Origin: an uncultured Lachnospiraceae bacterium
GTDB lineage: Bacteria > Bacillota > Clostridia > Lachnospirales > Lachnospiraceae
Reading direction: 5' to 3'
Length of the DNA: 62,341 bases
Assembly: GCA_910579645.1 (NCBI GenBank)
Contig: CAJTVK010000006.1
Span: forward strand, 1 to 62,341
Of the stretch, positions 29,621 to 39,792 are shown piece after piece. Under the pieces are notes generated by a model. That model worked only from the letters and a program-made list of their open reading frames with translations. It was not told the DNA's origin and searched no databases. Each line of letters opens with the position of its first letter. Within the stretch, counting starts at the first letter, position 1. Made by a program: the position numbers and the translations under genes.

Positions 29621-31975
29621 ATGGATAACAATAATTTAAACCAATATGACGGCGGCGGTTATAACGGCAACCGTGGCGGCCAGAATAATAATAACGGAAA
29701 TAACAATGGTTCCGGCCCCGGGGGGAACGGTGAGGATCCGAAGCGGCAGAGTATCGTGCTGCTTTTAGTGGCCGCATTGATTACTCTTTTGTGCATGAGT
29801 TATTTCATGAAGATTATGACCGGCGGTACGGAACGGGAGATTACTTATAATGATTTTATCACGATGGTGGAAAACGGTGAAGTGAAAAGTGTGGAAATTG
29901 ACACGGACCGGATTAACATTGTGCCCAAGCAGCAGGGCGGGGGGGATAATCCTTATGCCATGGCAACGGTGACTTACTATACCGGGCGCATTGCGGACGA
30001 CGGGCTGACTCAGTTCCTGTTGGAGCACGAAGTGGACGTAAACGGCGTGGTTCCCGACGGATCGGGGATGCTGCTTTCCATTATTCTCACTTATATCCTG
30101 CCGATTTTACTGATGTGGGTGCTGCTGAGTTTTCTTTTCCGCAGGATGTCCAAGGGCGGCGGAGGAATGATGGGCGTAGGCAAGAGCAACGCAAAGGTCT
30201 ATGTGGAGAAAGAGACCGGCGTGACTTTTAAGGATGTGGCGGGAGAAGACGAGGCGAAGGAGTCTCTGCAGGAGGTGGTGGACTTTCTTCACAATCCCGG
30301 GAAATATGCAAAAATCGGAGCGAAGCTGCCGAAGGGCGCGCTGTTGGTAGGACCTCCCGGAACCGGTAAGACTCTTCTGGCAAAAGCGGTGGCAGGCGAG
30401 GCGCATGTGCCGTTCTTTTCGCTGGCCGGATCGGATTTTATTGAATTGTATGTGGGGGTAGGGGCTTCCCGTGTCCGGGATTTGTTCAAAGAGGCTACGA
30501 AAAATGCCCCCTGTATTGTATTCATAGATGAAATAGACGCCATTGGCCGCAGCAGGGATTCCAAATACGGCGGCGGGAACGAAGAACGGGAGCAGACATT
30601 GAACCAGCTTCTGTCCGAAATGGACGGTTTCGATACTTCCAAGGGAATCCTTATCTTAGGAGCCACCAACCGCCCGGAAATATTGGACAAGGCCTTGCTC
30701 CGTCCGGGGAGGTTTGACCGCAGGATTATCGTTGATAAGCCCGACCTGAAAGGACGGGTGGAAATCTTAAAGGTGCATGCAAAAGATGTGCTGATGGATG
30801 ACAGCGTGGATTTGGATGCCATTGCATTGGCTACCAGCGGCGCGGTGGGCGCGGATTTGGCCAATATGATTAACGAGGCGGCAATCAACGCGGTGCAGAG
30901 AGGCAGGGAATACGTCTGCCAGCAGGATTTGTTTGAAGCGGTGGAGCAGGTGCTTGTGGGTAAGGAAAAGAAAGACCGCATAATGAGCAAGGAAGAACGC
31001 AAGATTGTATCTTATCATGAAGTGGGGCACGCGCTGCTGAGTGCGCTGCAGAAAAATGCGGAGCCTGTACAGAAGATTACGATAGTGCCCAGGACTATGG
31101 GTGCGCTTGGATATGTGATGCAGGTGCCGGAGGAAGAGAAATTCCTGAATACGAAAGCGGAACTGCATGATATGCTGGTGGGATATCTGGGCGGACGTGC
31201 GGCGGAAGAGATTGTGTTTGACACGGTGACTACCGGCGCCGCCAATGACATTGAAAAAGCTACCAATATTGCAAAGAATATGGTGACCAGATTCGGCATG
31301 AGCGAAAGATTCGGCCTGATGGGGCTGGCTACGGTGGAAAACGAATATTTGGGTGGCGGTTCCCGTATGAACTGCAGTGACGTGACCGAGGCGGATGTGG
31401 ACACCGAGGTTATGAAGATACTGAAAGGCTGCTATGAGGAAGCCAAGAGTATGCTGGCCGAAAACAGGGATTTAATGGATAAGCTGGCGGCTCACCTGAT
31501 TGAGAAGGAAACCATAACCGGCAAGGAATTCATGGCAATCTACCGGAAAGAAAAAGGGCTGCCGGAGCCGGAAGAAGAGGAAAACGGCAAAACGGAAAGC
31601 AAAGCTGTGCCGGCGGGCGGAATCGGGGAAGCAGTCGGCGGTAAGGAAAAGCCGGCACGGGAGGAAATGCCTGCGGGAAGCGGAGCCGGCATGGCCGGAG
31701 AAGAGGCCGGCGGCACGGACTGTGAAACGGAAAGGGAAAGTGGGAAAGCGGAGGAGAATTCCTTCCGGCAGAATTCCCAAGAAGATTTTTTCCGGAGCGG
31801 AGGGAATCGGGGAGATACCGGAGTTTCCGCAAGCAATAGCGGCCGGGAAAGCGGTTCCCGGAGAAGCAATCCGGAACCGGGACAGAGCGGGGAGCAGGGC
31901 CCGGTAGGGCGGTTTTCCAATACCTCGGGGAATTTTGAAGATACTTTACAGAAAAAAATCGATGAACAGAAATAA
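29621..31975 (+). CDS. ftsH: ATP-dependent zinc metalloprotease FtsH with long disordered tails
   Basis: The 784-residue protein has two membrane helices (about 45-63 and 150-172) around a small outside domain. The AAA+ module carries Walker A GPPGTGKT near 243, FIDEIDAIGR, and arginine fingers in LLRPGRFDRR. The M41 peptidase has HEVGH near 466. It extracts and degrades membrane and regulatory proteins. Unusual parts: an Asn/Gly-rich N-terminus (NNNNGNNNGSGPGGNG) of about 40 residues before the first helix, and about 130 Glu/Gly/Ser-rich residues after about 650. Family members usually end near 610-660. A terminator follows. Confidence 0.95.
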   Translation: MDNNNLNQYDGGGYNGNRGGQNNNNGNNNGSGPGGNGEDPKRQSIVLLLVAALITLLCMSYFMKIMTGGTEREITYNDFITMVENGEVKSVEIDTDRINIVPKQQGGGDNPYAMATVTYYTGRIADDGLTQFLLEHEVDVNGVVPDGSGMLLSIILTYILPILLMWVLLSFLFRRMSKGGGGMMGVGKSNAKVYVEKETGVTFKDVAGEDEAKESLQEVVDFLHNPGKYAKIGAKLPKGALLVGPPGTGKTLLAKAVAGEAHVPFFSLAGSDFIELYVGVGASRVRDLFKEATKNAPCIVFIDEIDAIGRSRDSKYGGGNEEREQTLNQLLSEMDGFDTSKGILILGATNRPEILDKALLRPGRFDRRIIVDKPDLKGRVEILKVHAKDVLMDDSVDLDAIALATSGAVGADLANMINEAAINAVQRGREYVCQQDLFEAVEQVLVGKEKKDRIMSKEERKIVSYHEVGHALLSALQKNAEPVQKITIVPRTMGALGYVMQVPEEEKFLNTKAELHDMLVGYLGGRAAEEIVFDTVTTGAANDIEKATNIAKNMVTRFGMSERFGLMGLATVENEYLGGGSRMNCSDVTEADVDTEVMKILKGCYEEAKSMLAENRDLMDKLAAHLIEKETITGKEFMAIYRKEKGLPEPEEEENGKTESKAVPAGGIGEAVGGKEKPAREEMPAGSGAGMAGEEAGGTDCETERESGKAEENSFRQNSQEDFFRSGGNRGDTGVSASNSGRESGSRRSNPEPGQSGEQGPVGRFSNTSGNFEDTLQKKIDEQK

Positions 31976-31980
31976 CGGTG

Positions 31981-32015
31981 AGGAGGTTCTTATTGGGATT
32001 ATGAGAACCTCCTTT
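31981..32015 (+). terminator. hairpin terminator after ftsH
   Basis: AGGAGGTTCT pairs with AGAACCTCCT; only three T follow, so termination may be partial. The left arm starts 5 bp after the stop. Confidence 0.6.
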
Positions 32016-32121
32016 ATGGCATGAAATAGGGAGTTCATGCATGAGAAGCAGGTTTCATATAAGGCAAGGGAATGGGAATTTTTCTGAATATGAAGGAAAA
32101 CGGGGAAAGAGCAGGTGAGAG

Positions 32122-33984
32122 ATGTTGTTTGATGTGGATGAGGAATTAAGGAAACTGCCGGCAAAACCGGGAGTATATATTATGCATGACGGGAACGACA
32201 CGATAATCTATGTCGGGAAAGCCATAAACCTCCATAACCGCGTACGTTCCTACTTCCGTAAAAATATCGGGCGCGGTCCGCAGATTGACATGATGGTGAC
32301 GCAGATAGCCCGGTTTGAGTATATTATAACGGACTCGGAACTGGAAGCGTTGGTATTGGAGAATAATCTGATTAAAGAATACAGTCCGCGTTATAATACA
32401 TTGCTGAAGGACGATAAGACTTATCCCTATATAAAAGTGACGATGGGGGAGCCGTTTCCCAGAGTGCTTTTCTCCAGAGAGATGAAAAAAGATAAGTCGC
32501 GCTATTTCGGCCCTTATACAAGCGCGGCGGCGGTCAAGGATACCATTGAACTGATGAATAAGCTGTATATGCTGCGGACCTGCAGCCGGAATCTGCCGAA
32601 AGAAGAAGGAAAGGACAGACCCTGCCTGAATCACCATATCAAGCAGTGCCTGGCGCCCTGCCAGGGGTATGTTTCCCGGGAGCAGTACCGGGAACAGGTG
32701 GATAAGGCATTGGATTTCCTAAACGGCAATTATCAGCCGATATTAAAGGAACTGGAGGAGAAGATGCAGGAGGCATCCGAGAACATGGAGTTTGAGGATG
32801 CCATAAAATACAGGGATCTGTATAACAGTGTCAGACAGGTAGCGCAGAAACAGAAGATTACGGACAGCGGCGGCGAAGATAAGGATATCATAGCATTGGC
32901 GGCGGACGAGAACGACGCGGTGGTGCAAGTCTTTTTTGTACGTGACGGGAAACTAATCGGCAGGGAACATTTTTATATGACACATGTGTCGGGGAGTGGC
33001 AGGGCGCAGATACTGCTGGATTTTGTCAAGCAGTTTTATGCGGGGACTCCCTTTATCCCAAAAGAACTGATGCTGCAGGAGGAAATAGAGGAAATTGATG
33101 TGTTGGAACGCTGGCTGTCGGCGAGAAAAGGGAACCGGGTATATATACGCGTCCCGAAGAAAGGAACCAAGGAAAAGCTGGTAGAACTGGCGGCTAAAAA
33201 TGCGGCTCTTGTGTTAAGTCAGGACAAAGAAAAGATAAAACGGGAGGAAGGGCGCACGATAGGAGCCGTGAAGGAAATAGCCGGCCTGATTGGCGTGGAA
33301 GGCATCAGCCGCATGGAAGCCTACGATATATCCAATATCAGCGGTTTTGCCAATGTGGGTTCTATGGTGGTGTTTGAAAAAGGGAAGCCTAAGCGCAGCG
33401 ATTACCGGAAGTTTAAGATAAAAACCGTTTCCGGGCCGGATGATTATGCCTGCATGAAGGAAGTGCTGACCCGGCGGTTTGTGCATGGCATGGAAGAGCA
33501 GAAGGAACTGGATTTGAAGGAAATGGAAAAAGAATTCGGGAGTTTTACGAAATTTCCGGATTTAATTCTAATGGACGGCGGCAAGGGGCAGGTTAATATT
33601 GCATTGGAGGTTTTGCGGGAATTACATATTGAGATTCCGGTATGCGGAATGGTGAAGGACGACAATCATAGGACGCGGGGACTGTATTACAACAATGAGG
33701 AAATACCTATCGACCGTCATTCGGAAGGCTTTAAGCTAGTGACGCGGGTGCAGGATGAAGCCCACCGCTTTGCCATTGAATATCATCGTTCCCTGCGCAG
33801 CAAGACGCAGGTGAAGTCTGTCCTGGATGACATCCCGGGGGTTGGGCCTTCCAGGAGGAAAGCTCTGATGAGGTGTTTTAAGTCCATAGACGAAATAAAG
33901 CAGGCAGGGGTGGAACAGCTGGCGGAAGTGCCGGAAATACCGCTGCATATTGCGCGGGGGATTTATGAGTTTTTCCATGGGTAA
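32122..33984 (+). CDS. uvrC: UvrABC excinuclease subunit C
   Basis: The 620-residue protein has the GIY-YIG nuclease (PGVYIMHDGNDTIIYVGKAI, about 16-95), a Cys-containing linker (CSRNLPKEEGKDRPCLNHHI), the UVR motif (about 200-235), the RNase H-like second nuclease (IEAYDISNISG-type segment at MEAYDISNISGFANVGSMVV, then LILMDGGKGQ) and C-terminal helix-hairpin-helix (DDIPGVGPSRRKALMRCFKS). It makes both incisions in nucleotide excision repair. AGCAGGTGAGAG precedes the ATG. It is transcribed with, or just after, ftsH. Confidence 0.95.
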   Translation: MLFDVDEELRKLPAKPGVYIMHDGNDTIIYVGKAINLHNRVRSYFRKNIGRGPQIDMMVTQIARFEYIITDSELEALVLENNLIKEYSPRYNTLLKDDKTYPYIKVTMGEPFPRVLFSREMKKDKSRYFGPYTSAAAVKDTIELMNKLYMLRTCSRNLPKEEGKDRPCLNHHIKQCLAPCQGYVSREQYREQVDKALDFLNGNYQPILKELEEKMQEASENMEFEDAIKYRDLYNSVRQVAQKQKITDSGGEDKDIIALAADENDAVVQVFFVRDGKLIGREHFYMTHVSGSGRAQILLDFVKQFYAGTPFIPKELMLQEEIEEIDVLERWLSARKGNRVYIRVPKKGTKEKLVELAAKNAALVLSQDKEKIKREEGRTIGAVKEIAGLIGVEGISRMEAYDISNISGFANVGSMVVFEKGKPKRSDYRKFKIKTVSGPDDYACMKEVLTRRFVHGMEEQKELDLKEMEKEFGSFTKFPDLILMDGGKGQVNIALEVLRELHIEIPVCGMVKDDNHRTRGLYYNNEEIPIDRHSEGFKLVTRVQDEAHRFAIEYHRSLRSKTQVKSVLDDIPGVGPSRRKALMRCFKSIDEIKQAGVEQLAEVPEIPLHIARGIYEFFHG

Positions 33985-34096
33985 TGCGACAGTCATTGAT
34001 ATAATTCGGTATGTCAAGTATAATGAAATTACACGATAGGTTATCATGCTTTAGCGGATTTTGCCGCTGCAGAAAACATGAGGAAAGGAAGAAGAG

Positions 34097-35104
34097 ATGG
34101 CAGATACAAATTTGGCGCAGGCAGTTGATGTAACGAATTACGCCAGTTCCTATGATACGAATATAAAATTCCTGCTTGCAGATAAACAGATACTTGCACG
34201 GATTTTAAAATATGCAGTTCAGGAATTTAAGGATATGGACATTGGAGCCATTATGGCCGGTATCGGTGATGATATTAATGTGGGCACAAAGGCATTGGAC
34301 GCAGGAATGTCAAATATGGGACGCGTAACCGGATCCAATATAGAGGACAATGTGCCGGGGGAAGGGAAGATTTTCTTTGATATCCGTTTTACGGCATATC
34401 ATGGAGAGACGGAAATGAAGTTTCTCATTAATCTGGAGGCTCAGAAAACATCCGATCACGGTAAGCTGGGGTATCATTTGGAGAACAGAATTATATTTTA
34501 TCTGGCAAGGATGATTTCGGCGCAGAAGCAGACGGAATTTTACCATAGCGACTATGACAGCCTGAAAAAAGTACGAAGCATCTGGATTTGCATGGACAAT
34601 GGGGAAGGCGGTGACTCTATTGAGGAAATTAATTTGGACAGAAAGACTGTTTTTGGAAATAAAGTCAGCTCATATGGGATGGATTTAATGCGGGGCATCA
34701 TTATCAATATAAGAGGTGGGAGAAATAGAGAGGATTCGCAGAATACGCTGATTTCCATGTTGGAGAAACTGCTTTCACAAACTGATGCGGATGAAAAGAA
34801 ACGGATACTGGAAGAGAAATATGGAATGATAATGACAGAGGAACTGGAAGGGAGGATTCAGACGATGTGTAATTTGTCGGAAAATATTATAGCTTTGGGA
34901 ATTATGGAAGGAATGGAGAAGGGGATGCAGGAGGGAATGGAGAAGGGGATGCAGGAGGGGATGGAGAAGGGGATGGAAGAAGGAATCAAGAAGGAACGGC
35001 TGAATGCCATTGAGAGGATGATAAAAGCGGGTGCTGTTAAAGAGCAGATTATGCTATTCGGTTATACCGAAGAGGAATTTACGGAAGTGAAAAGCATTGT
35101 TTAG
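34097..35104 (+). CDS. Rpn/PD-(D/E)XK nuclease-family transposase-like protein
   Basis: The 335-residue protein belongs to the Rpn/PDDEXK_2-like group: YDTNIKFLLADKQILARILK, FDIRFTAYHGETEMKFLINL, EAQKTSDHGKLGYHLENRII (the D...E-x-K/Q core at DIRF and NLEAQK), and a helical C-terminus. Characterised Rpn proteins are DNA nucleases that promote recombination. Near residue 270 the repeated octapeptide GMEKGMQE is encoded by 24-bp tandem repeats. It lies between uvrC and the glycan locus and is a single gene. Activity here is inferred. Confidence 0.82.
   Translation: MADTNLAQAVDVTNYASSYDTNIKFLLADKQILARILKYAVQEFKDMDIGAIMAGIGDDINVGTKALDAGMSNMGRVTGSNIEDNVPGEGKIFFDIRFTAYHGETEMKFLINLEAQKTSDHGKLGYHLENRIIFYLARMISAQKQTEFYHSDYDSLKKVRSIWICMDNGEGGDSIEEINLDRKTVFGNKVSSYGMDLMRGIIINIRGGRNREDSQNTLISMLEKLLSQTDADEKKRILEEKYGMIMTEELEGRIQTMCNLSENIIALGIMEGMEKGMQEGMEKGMQEGMEKGMEEGIKKERLNAIERMIKAGAVKEQIMLFGYTEEEFTEVKSIV
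34910..34981 (+). repeat. three 24-bp tandem repeats inside the Rpn-like gene
   Basis: The unit GGAATGGAGAAGGGGATGCA plus GGAG occurs three times with one or a few changes and stays in frame, encoding GMEKGMQE copies. Confidence 0.85.
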
Positions 35105-35151
35105 ATAAGGAATCTATACTTTTTACACTGGTTTCTTCCCAAAACGCTTGT

Positions 35152-35163
35152 TAGAATTTATCA
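35152..35163. promoter_or_regulatory. possible operator TAGAATTTATCA
   Basis: Resembles the TAGAATTTGTACA 13-mers at 36528 and 43484; it lies 58 bp before the GH125 gene. Confidence 0.35.
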
Positions 35164-35221
35164 TGACCCGGCTGCAATGTTTTTTGACGGCAGAAAAATA
35201 ATGACAGGGTAATGAGAAATT

Positions 35222-36511
35222 ATGACAGGGCAGGGGAAAACAGATATGGAGGATTTTTTAAGACGGCTTCAGAGACAGGCGGAAAACTGTCCGGAATTAA
35301 TGAAGATATTTGCAGACTGTTATGCAGATACATGGAACTTAGCCGTGAAGCAGATGGACGACGGTACCGCTCATGTGATAACAGGGGATATCCCGGCCAT
35401 GTGGCTGCGGGATTCGGCAGCACAGCTGCGGCCTTATCTCTTTGCGGCGAAAGAGAATGCGGAAGTTAGGGAAGTCATTGCAGGGGCAGTGAGAAGGCAG
35501 TTTATGTTTATCTGTATCGACGAGTATGCAAATGCCTTCAATGAACTGCCCAATGGCGCATGTTGGGAGAAGGACGACCCGGAACAGAGCCCTTGGGTGT
35601 GGGAACGGAAATTTGAGATAGATTCTTTATGCTATCCGGTACAGCTTGCTTATCTTCTCTGGAAGAATACGGGATGTATTTCTCAGTTTGACAGGAATTT
35701 TTTTGCCGGAGCGGAAAAAATATTCCGTGTTTTTAGGAGGGAGCAGTTTCATGAGGAAAAGTCTGCGTACAGGTTCCGGCGAAACAGCATTTTATTCCGG
35801 GATACGCTTTCCCGGGAGGGAAAAGGGGCTTTGGTGAAACCGGGGACAGGGCTTATCTGGTCGGGATTCCGGCCCAGCGACGATGCCTGCACTTACGGCT
35901 ATCTGATTCCGTCCAATATGTTTGCCGTAGTTATTTTAGGGTACTTGGAAGAAATGGCACGGGAACTGTTTTATGATAAAAGGATGGAAAAAGACGCATG
36001 GCTGCTGCGGGAGCAGGTGCGGCAAGCCGTGGAGAAAGAAGGGAGAACCTATACGGAAGAATTCGGCATGGTATATGCTTACGAAGTGGATGGATATGGC
36101 ATGTACAACTTAATGGATGATGCAAATGTTCCCAGCCTTCTTGCCATGGAGTATTTGGGGTACCCGGCGGACAGGCAGACGGCGGAGAATACCAGAAGAT
36201 ATATATTGAGCGCGGGAAATCCGTATTATTATAAAGGGGCAAAGGCATCGGGAATAGGAAGTTCCCATACGCCGTCCGGTTATATCTGGCATATTGCGAT
36301 GGCCATGCAGGGACTGACAAGCAGAAGCAGGGAGGAAAAACTGGAGATTCTGCAGAATATGGCATCCACCACCGGAGGGAAGGGCACGATGCATGAGGGA
36401 TTTTACTGCGAGGACGATGCCAGATATACGAGGGAATGGTTTTCCTGGGCAAATGCAATGTATATGGAACTGTTTCTTGATTATATGGGATATAGGCTGC
36501 AAATATCGTAA
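35222..36511 (+). CDS. GH125 exo-alpha-1,6-mannosidase
   Basis: The 429-residue protein matches glycoside hydrolase family 125 throughout: HVITGDIPAMWLRDSAAQLR near residue 57, GLIWSGFRPSDDACTYGYLI near 212, MDDANVPSLLAMEYLGYP near 298, and MHEGFYCEDDARYTREWFSW near the end. Known members release non-reducing-end alpha-1,6-linked mannose from N-glycan cores. No signal peptide is visible, so action is cytoplasmic, after import. It opens a co-directional set with GH38, GH130 and ABC genes. ATG 35222 is used; ATG 35246 is an alternative with a comparable context. Confidence 0.92.
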   Translation: MTGQGKTDMEDFLRRLQRQAENCPELMKIFADCYADTWNLAVKQMDDGTAHVITGDIPAMWLRDSAAQLRPYLFAAKENAEVREVIAGAVRRQFMFICIDEYANAFNELPNGACWEKDDPEQSPWVWERKFEIDSLCYPVQLAYLLWKNTGCISQFDRNFFAGAEKIFRVFRREQFHEEKSAYRFRRNSILFRDTLSREGKGALVKPGTGLIWSGFRPSDDACTYGYLIPSNMFAVVILGYLEEMARELFYDKRMEKDAWLLREQVRQAVEKEGRTYTEEFGMVYAYEVDGYGMYNLMDDANVPSLLAMEYLGYPADRQTAENTRRYILSAGNPYYYKGAKASGIGSSHTPSGYIWHIAMAMQGLTSRSREEKLEILQNMASTTGGKGTMHEGFYCEDDARYTREWFSWANAMYMELFLDYMGYRLQIS

Positions 36512-36527
36512 GAACTTGCCGCGGGAA

Positions 36528-36540
36528 TAGAATTTGTACA
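36528..36540. promoter_or_regulatory. shared 13-mer TAGAATTTGTACA
   Basis: Identical to 43484-43496, upstream of the first binding-protein gene. Here it lies about 136 bp before the GH38 gene. It may be a site for the YesN-type regulator encoded in the locus. Confidence 0.4.
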
Positions 36541-36675
36541 CTAAACATAGAAAAACGTAAATTGTTATGGGAAATAATACGCGGTAAAATGGCATTATGA
36601 AAACCGGTTTGACGGCGGCAGCCGGAGGAGGGGAGGCCGGACGGCACAAACCGAAAAGCAGGAGGATGATGGCAT

Positions 36676-39600
36676 ATGTTCCATACGGACAGGAAATTGG
36701 ACAGAAGAATAAATGAAGTGAAAGAGTACAGATACCGTGATATTCTTCCTATGAAGGAGTTTGCGGTATGGGAAGACGAGCAGGGGGCAGTTAACCCGGA
36801 AGTTCCGGTGAGCCATGAAAATTGGGATTCCATAAAAGTAGGGGATTTCTGGTCAGGCCGCGACCGTTATCTCTGGATGTATAAGGAAGTATTTATCCCG
36901 GAGGAATGGAAAGGGCTCCGTGCAGTGGGAATTTTTGATTTCGGCAAGACCGGGGCAGGCAATAACTCCGGGTTTGAAGCTATGTGCTATATCAATGAAA
37001 GGCCTTATCAGGGAGTGGATATAAACCATATGGAGGTTTTTTTCCCGGAGGAACTGTATGGTTCTGCGTTTCGGCTCACGTTCCGCCTTTGGTCCGGGCT
37101 GGAGGGCGGCGGCGTGCCGAAAGAGCAGGAGCATAGGATAAAAAGGGCGGATTTGGCATGGCTGGATGAAAAAACCGATGATTTCTATTATATGGGTTCC
37201 CTGGTTCTGGATACGGTGAATCAGCTTGCGGACGGGGATCCGGTAAAATATGATCTGAGGATTGCGTTGGACAGGGCATGCCATTGCATTGACTGGTCCT
37301 ATCCGGGAAGCGGGACATTTTATGAAACGGTGCATCAGGCGGATGATAGCCTGAACGAAAGAATAGACGGAATGGAAAAGCAGTCTTTGGTGAAGGTGCA
37401 TTGTGTCGGGCATACACATATCGACATGGCATGGCTTTGGCGGCTGAAGCATACTCATGAGAAGGCATCGCGTTCCTTCTCCACGGTACTGCGCATGATG
37501 GAAATGTTTCCGGAATATATTTTCCTCCAGACGCAGCCGCAGATTTACGAGTATATAAAAGAAGACTTTCCGGAGATTTATGAGGAAATAAAAAAGAGGG
37601 CAGCGGAAGGCCGTTGGGAGACGGACGGAGGCATGTGGGTGGAGGCGGACTGCAATCTGACCAGCGGGGAATCCCTGACCCGACAGATTCTGCTGGGAAG
37701 CCGGTTTATGAAAGAAGAGTTCGGCAAAGAAGTAGAATATCTCTGGCTCCCGGATGTGTTCGGCTATTCCTGGGCATTGCCTCAGATATTGAAGAAGTCA
37801 GGAATTGATATGTTCATGACGACCAAAATAAGCTGGAATCAGTATAACCGGATGCCTCATGATACTTTTTATTGGAAAGGCATGGACGGTACGCAGGTAC
37901 TCACTCATTTCATCACTACGCCGGAACCGTGGAACGGGCCGGATTCCTGGTTTTATACATATAACGGCTTGCTGACCGCAAAGACGGTAAAAGGAGTATG
38001 GGAAGCCTACAGCGAAAAAGAAGTGAACAAAGATATGCTGATTTCCTTCGGGTACGGAGACGGAGGCGGCGGTGTCAACAGGGATTTGCTGGAGGCAAGG
38101 CGCAGGCTGGATAAAATTCCGGGGCTGCCTAATGTAAAGACTTCCACGGCAGGAGAGTATTTCCGCAAACTGAAAAAAACAATAAAGGATACGGAGCAGT
38201 ATGTTCATACATGGGACGGAGAATTATATCTGGAATACCACAGGGGAACCTATACCAGCCAGGGCTATAATAAGCGGATGAACCGCAAGATGGAACTGCT
38301 TTACCGGAAAGCGGAATGGATGACGGTTATGGAAGCGGTACAGGCAGGCAGGCTGGAAGAGGCACAGCAGGAAAAGCTGACCAAGGGATGGAAAATGATT
38401 CTGACGAACCAGTTCCATGATATTATCCCGGGTTCTTCCATCCATGAAGTTTATGAGGACTCCCGCCGGGATTATGAGGTAATCCGCCGGATCGGGGAAG
38501 AAGTGGTGTCGGACTATAGGGAAAAGGCACTGACAGAACGGGAAGCCTGCTATGCCGTATATAATGCTTCCGGATGGAAGCTGGATACGATGGCTGCTAT
38601 CCGCAGCAACGGCGCGGGCCATTATACGGATGAGGACGGAAACGTGCTTCTTTCCCAACAGGCGGACGGTATGGATTATGTGCAGGTTAAGGACGTACCC
38701 CCTATGGGGCATAAGGTAATTCTGTTTGTGAAGGGAAAAGAACTGTCGGAAAGCAGTGTCTTTACCGTGAACGGGAAAAACATTGAAACTCCTTTTTATT
38801 CGGTCTGCCTGAATGATTACGGGCAAATGACCAGACTGTATGATAAGCAGGAAGCAAGGGAAGTATTGGCATATGGTGAGAGGGGAAATGTGCTGCAGGT
38901 GTTTGAAGATAAGCCGTTGGATAATGACGCATGGGATATCGACATTTTTTATCAGCAGAAAATGAGGGAAATCACGGATCTGACGGCGTTTGAGGTTACC
39001 CGGTGCGGCGCGCTGTGCCTGACCGTCCATATGGAATGGAAATATATGAACACAACGGTTTCACAGGATATGACGCTTTATAGTCAGGACAGACGGATTG
39101 ATTTTAAGACGGATGTGGATTTCCGGGAACGTCAGCAGCTTCTGAAGGCGGCTTTTACCGTGGATGTGCGAAGTACCTTTGCGACGTATGATATTCAGTA
39201 TGGGAATGTGCGCCGTCCGAATCATTGGAACACAAGCTGGGATCAGGCCAGGTTTGAATCCGTAGGACACAGGTTTGCAGACCTGTCAGAAAGAAATTAC
39301 GGCGTTGCGCTTATGAATGACTGTAAATACGGCTATGACATCAAGGATAATGTGATGCGTATCTCCTTGCTGCGCTCGGGAAAGCAGCCGGATTACCTAC
39401 AGGATTTGGGCAGGCATTCGTTTACTTATGCCCTTTTGCCCCACAGAGGGGACTTTGTGGAGGGAGGCGTGGCAGAGTCTGCCTATGAGCTGAACAATCC
39501 CATGGATGTATATGAAGGGATGCCGAAAAAAGCCGAGGGAAGTTTCTTTGCTCTTGATAACGGGCAGATAGAGGTGGATGCCGTGAAAAAATCCGAAGAC

Positions 39601-39792
39601 GGTAAATATCTGGTTATCCGTTTCCATGATTTTGCAGGGGCAAGGCAGAAGGTGGAAGTAAAGCCATCCTTTGCATATAAGGCATGGGCGGAGAGCGATT
39701 TGATGGAACGGCCCATATCCAAGTTTACCGGCGGGGCCGTGGCAATGGAACTGCACCCCTATGAAATAAAAACTGTTTTATTGGAAATCTAG
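36676..39792 (+). CDS. GH38 alpha-mannosidase
   Basis: The 1038-residue protein has the GH38 catalytic domain from about 245 to 530: VGHTHIDMAWLWRLKHTHEK (zinc site), WLPDVFGYSWALPQILKKSG (nucleophile Asp), then LTNQFHDIIPGSSIHEVYED (zinc His). Beta-rich middle and C-terminal domains follow. The N-terminal 240 residues are an accessory region common in bacterial members. No signal peptide is seen, so it works in the cytoplasm on imported oligomannosides. AGGAGGATGATGGCAT precedes the ATG. Its stop codon TAG is contributed by the edge of the MITE-like element that begins at 39789. Confidence 0.93.
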   Translation: MFHTDRKLDRRINEVKEYRYRDILPMKEFAVWEDEQGAVNPEVPVSHENWDSIKVGDFWSGRDRYLWMYKEVFIPEEWKGLRAVGIFDFGKTGAGNNSGFEAMCYINERPYQGVDINHMEVFFPEELYGSAFRLTFRLWSGLEGGGVPKEQEHRIKRADLAWLDEKTDDFYYMGSLVLDTVNQLADGDPVKYDLRIALDRACHCIDWSYPGSGTFYETVHQADDSLNERIDGMEKQSLVKVHCVGHTHIDMAWLWRLKHTHEKASRSFSTVLRMMEMFPEYIFLQTQPQIYEYIKEDFPEIYEEIKKRAAEGRWETDGGMWVEADCNLTSGESLTRQILLGSRFMKEEFGKEVEYLWLPDVFGYSWALPQILKKSGIDMFMTTKISWNQYNRMPHDTFYWKGMDGTQVLTHFITTPEPWNGPDSWFYTYNGLLTAKTVKGVWEAYSEKEVNKDMLISFGYGDGGGGVNRDLLEARRRLDKIPGLPNVKTSTAGEYFRKLKKTIKDTEQYVHTWDGELYLEYHRGTYTSQGYNKRMNRKMELLYRKAEWMTVMEAVQAGRLEEAQQEKLTKGWKMILTNQFHDIIPGSSIHEVYEDSRRDYEVIRRIGEEVVSDYREKALTEREACYAVYNASGWKLDTMAAIRSNGAGHYTDEDGNVLLSQQADGMDYVQVKDVPPMGHKVILFVKGKELSESSVFTVNGKNIETPFYSVCLNDYGQMTRLYDKQEAREVLAYGERGNVLQVFEDKPLDNDAWDIDIFYQQKMREITDLTAFEVTRCGALCLTVHMEWKYMNTTVSQDMTLYSQDRRIDFKTDVDFRERQQLLKAAFTVDVRSTFATYDIQYGNVRRPNHWNTSWDQARFESVGHRFADLSERNYGVALMNDCKYGYDIKDNVMRISLLRSGKQPDYLQDLGRHSFTYALLPHRGDFVEGGVAESAYELNNPMDVYEGMPKKAEGSFFALDNGQIEVDAVKKSEDGKYLVIRFHDFAGARQKVEVKPSFAYKAWAESDLMERPISKFTGGAVAMELHPYEIKTVLLEI

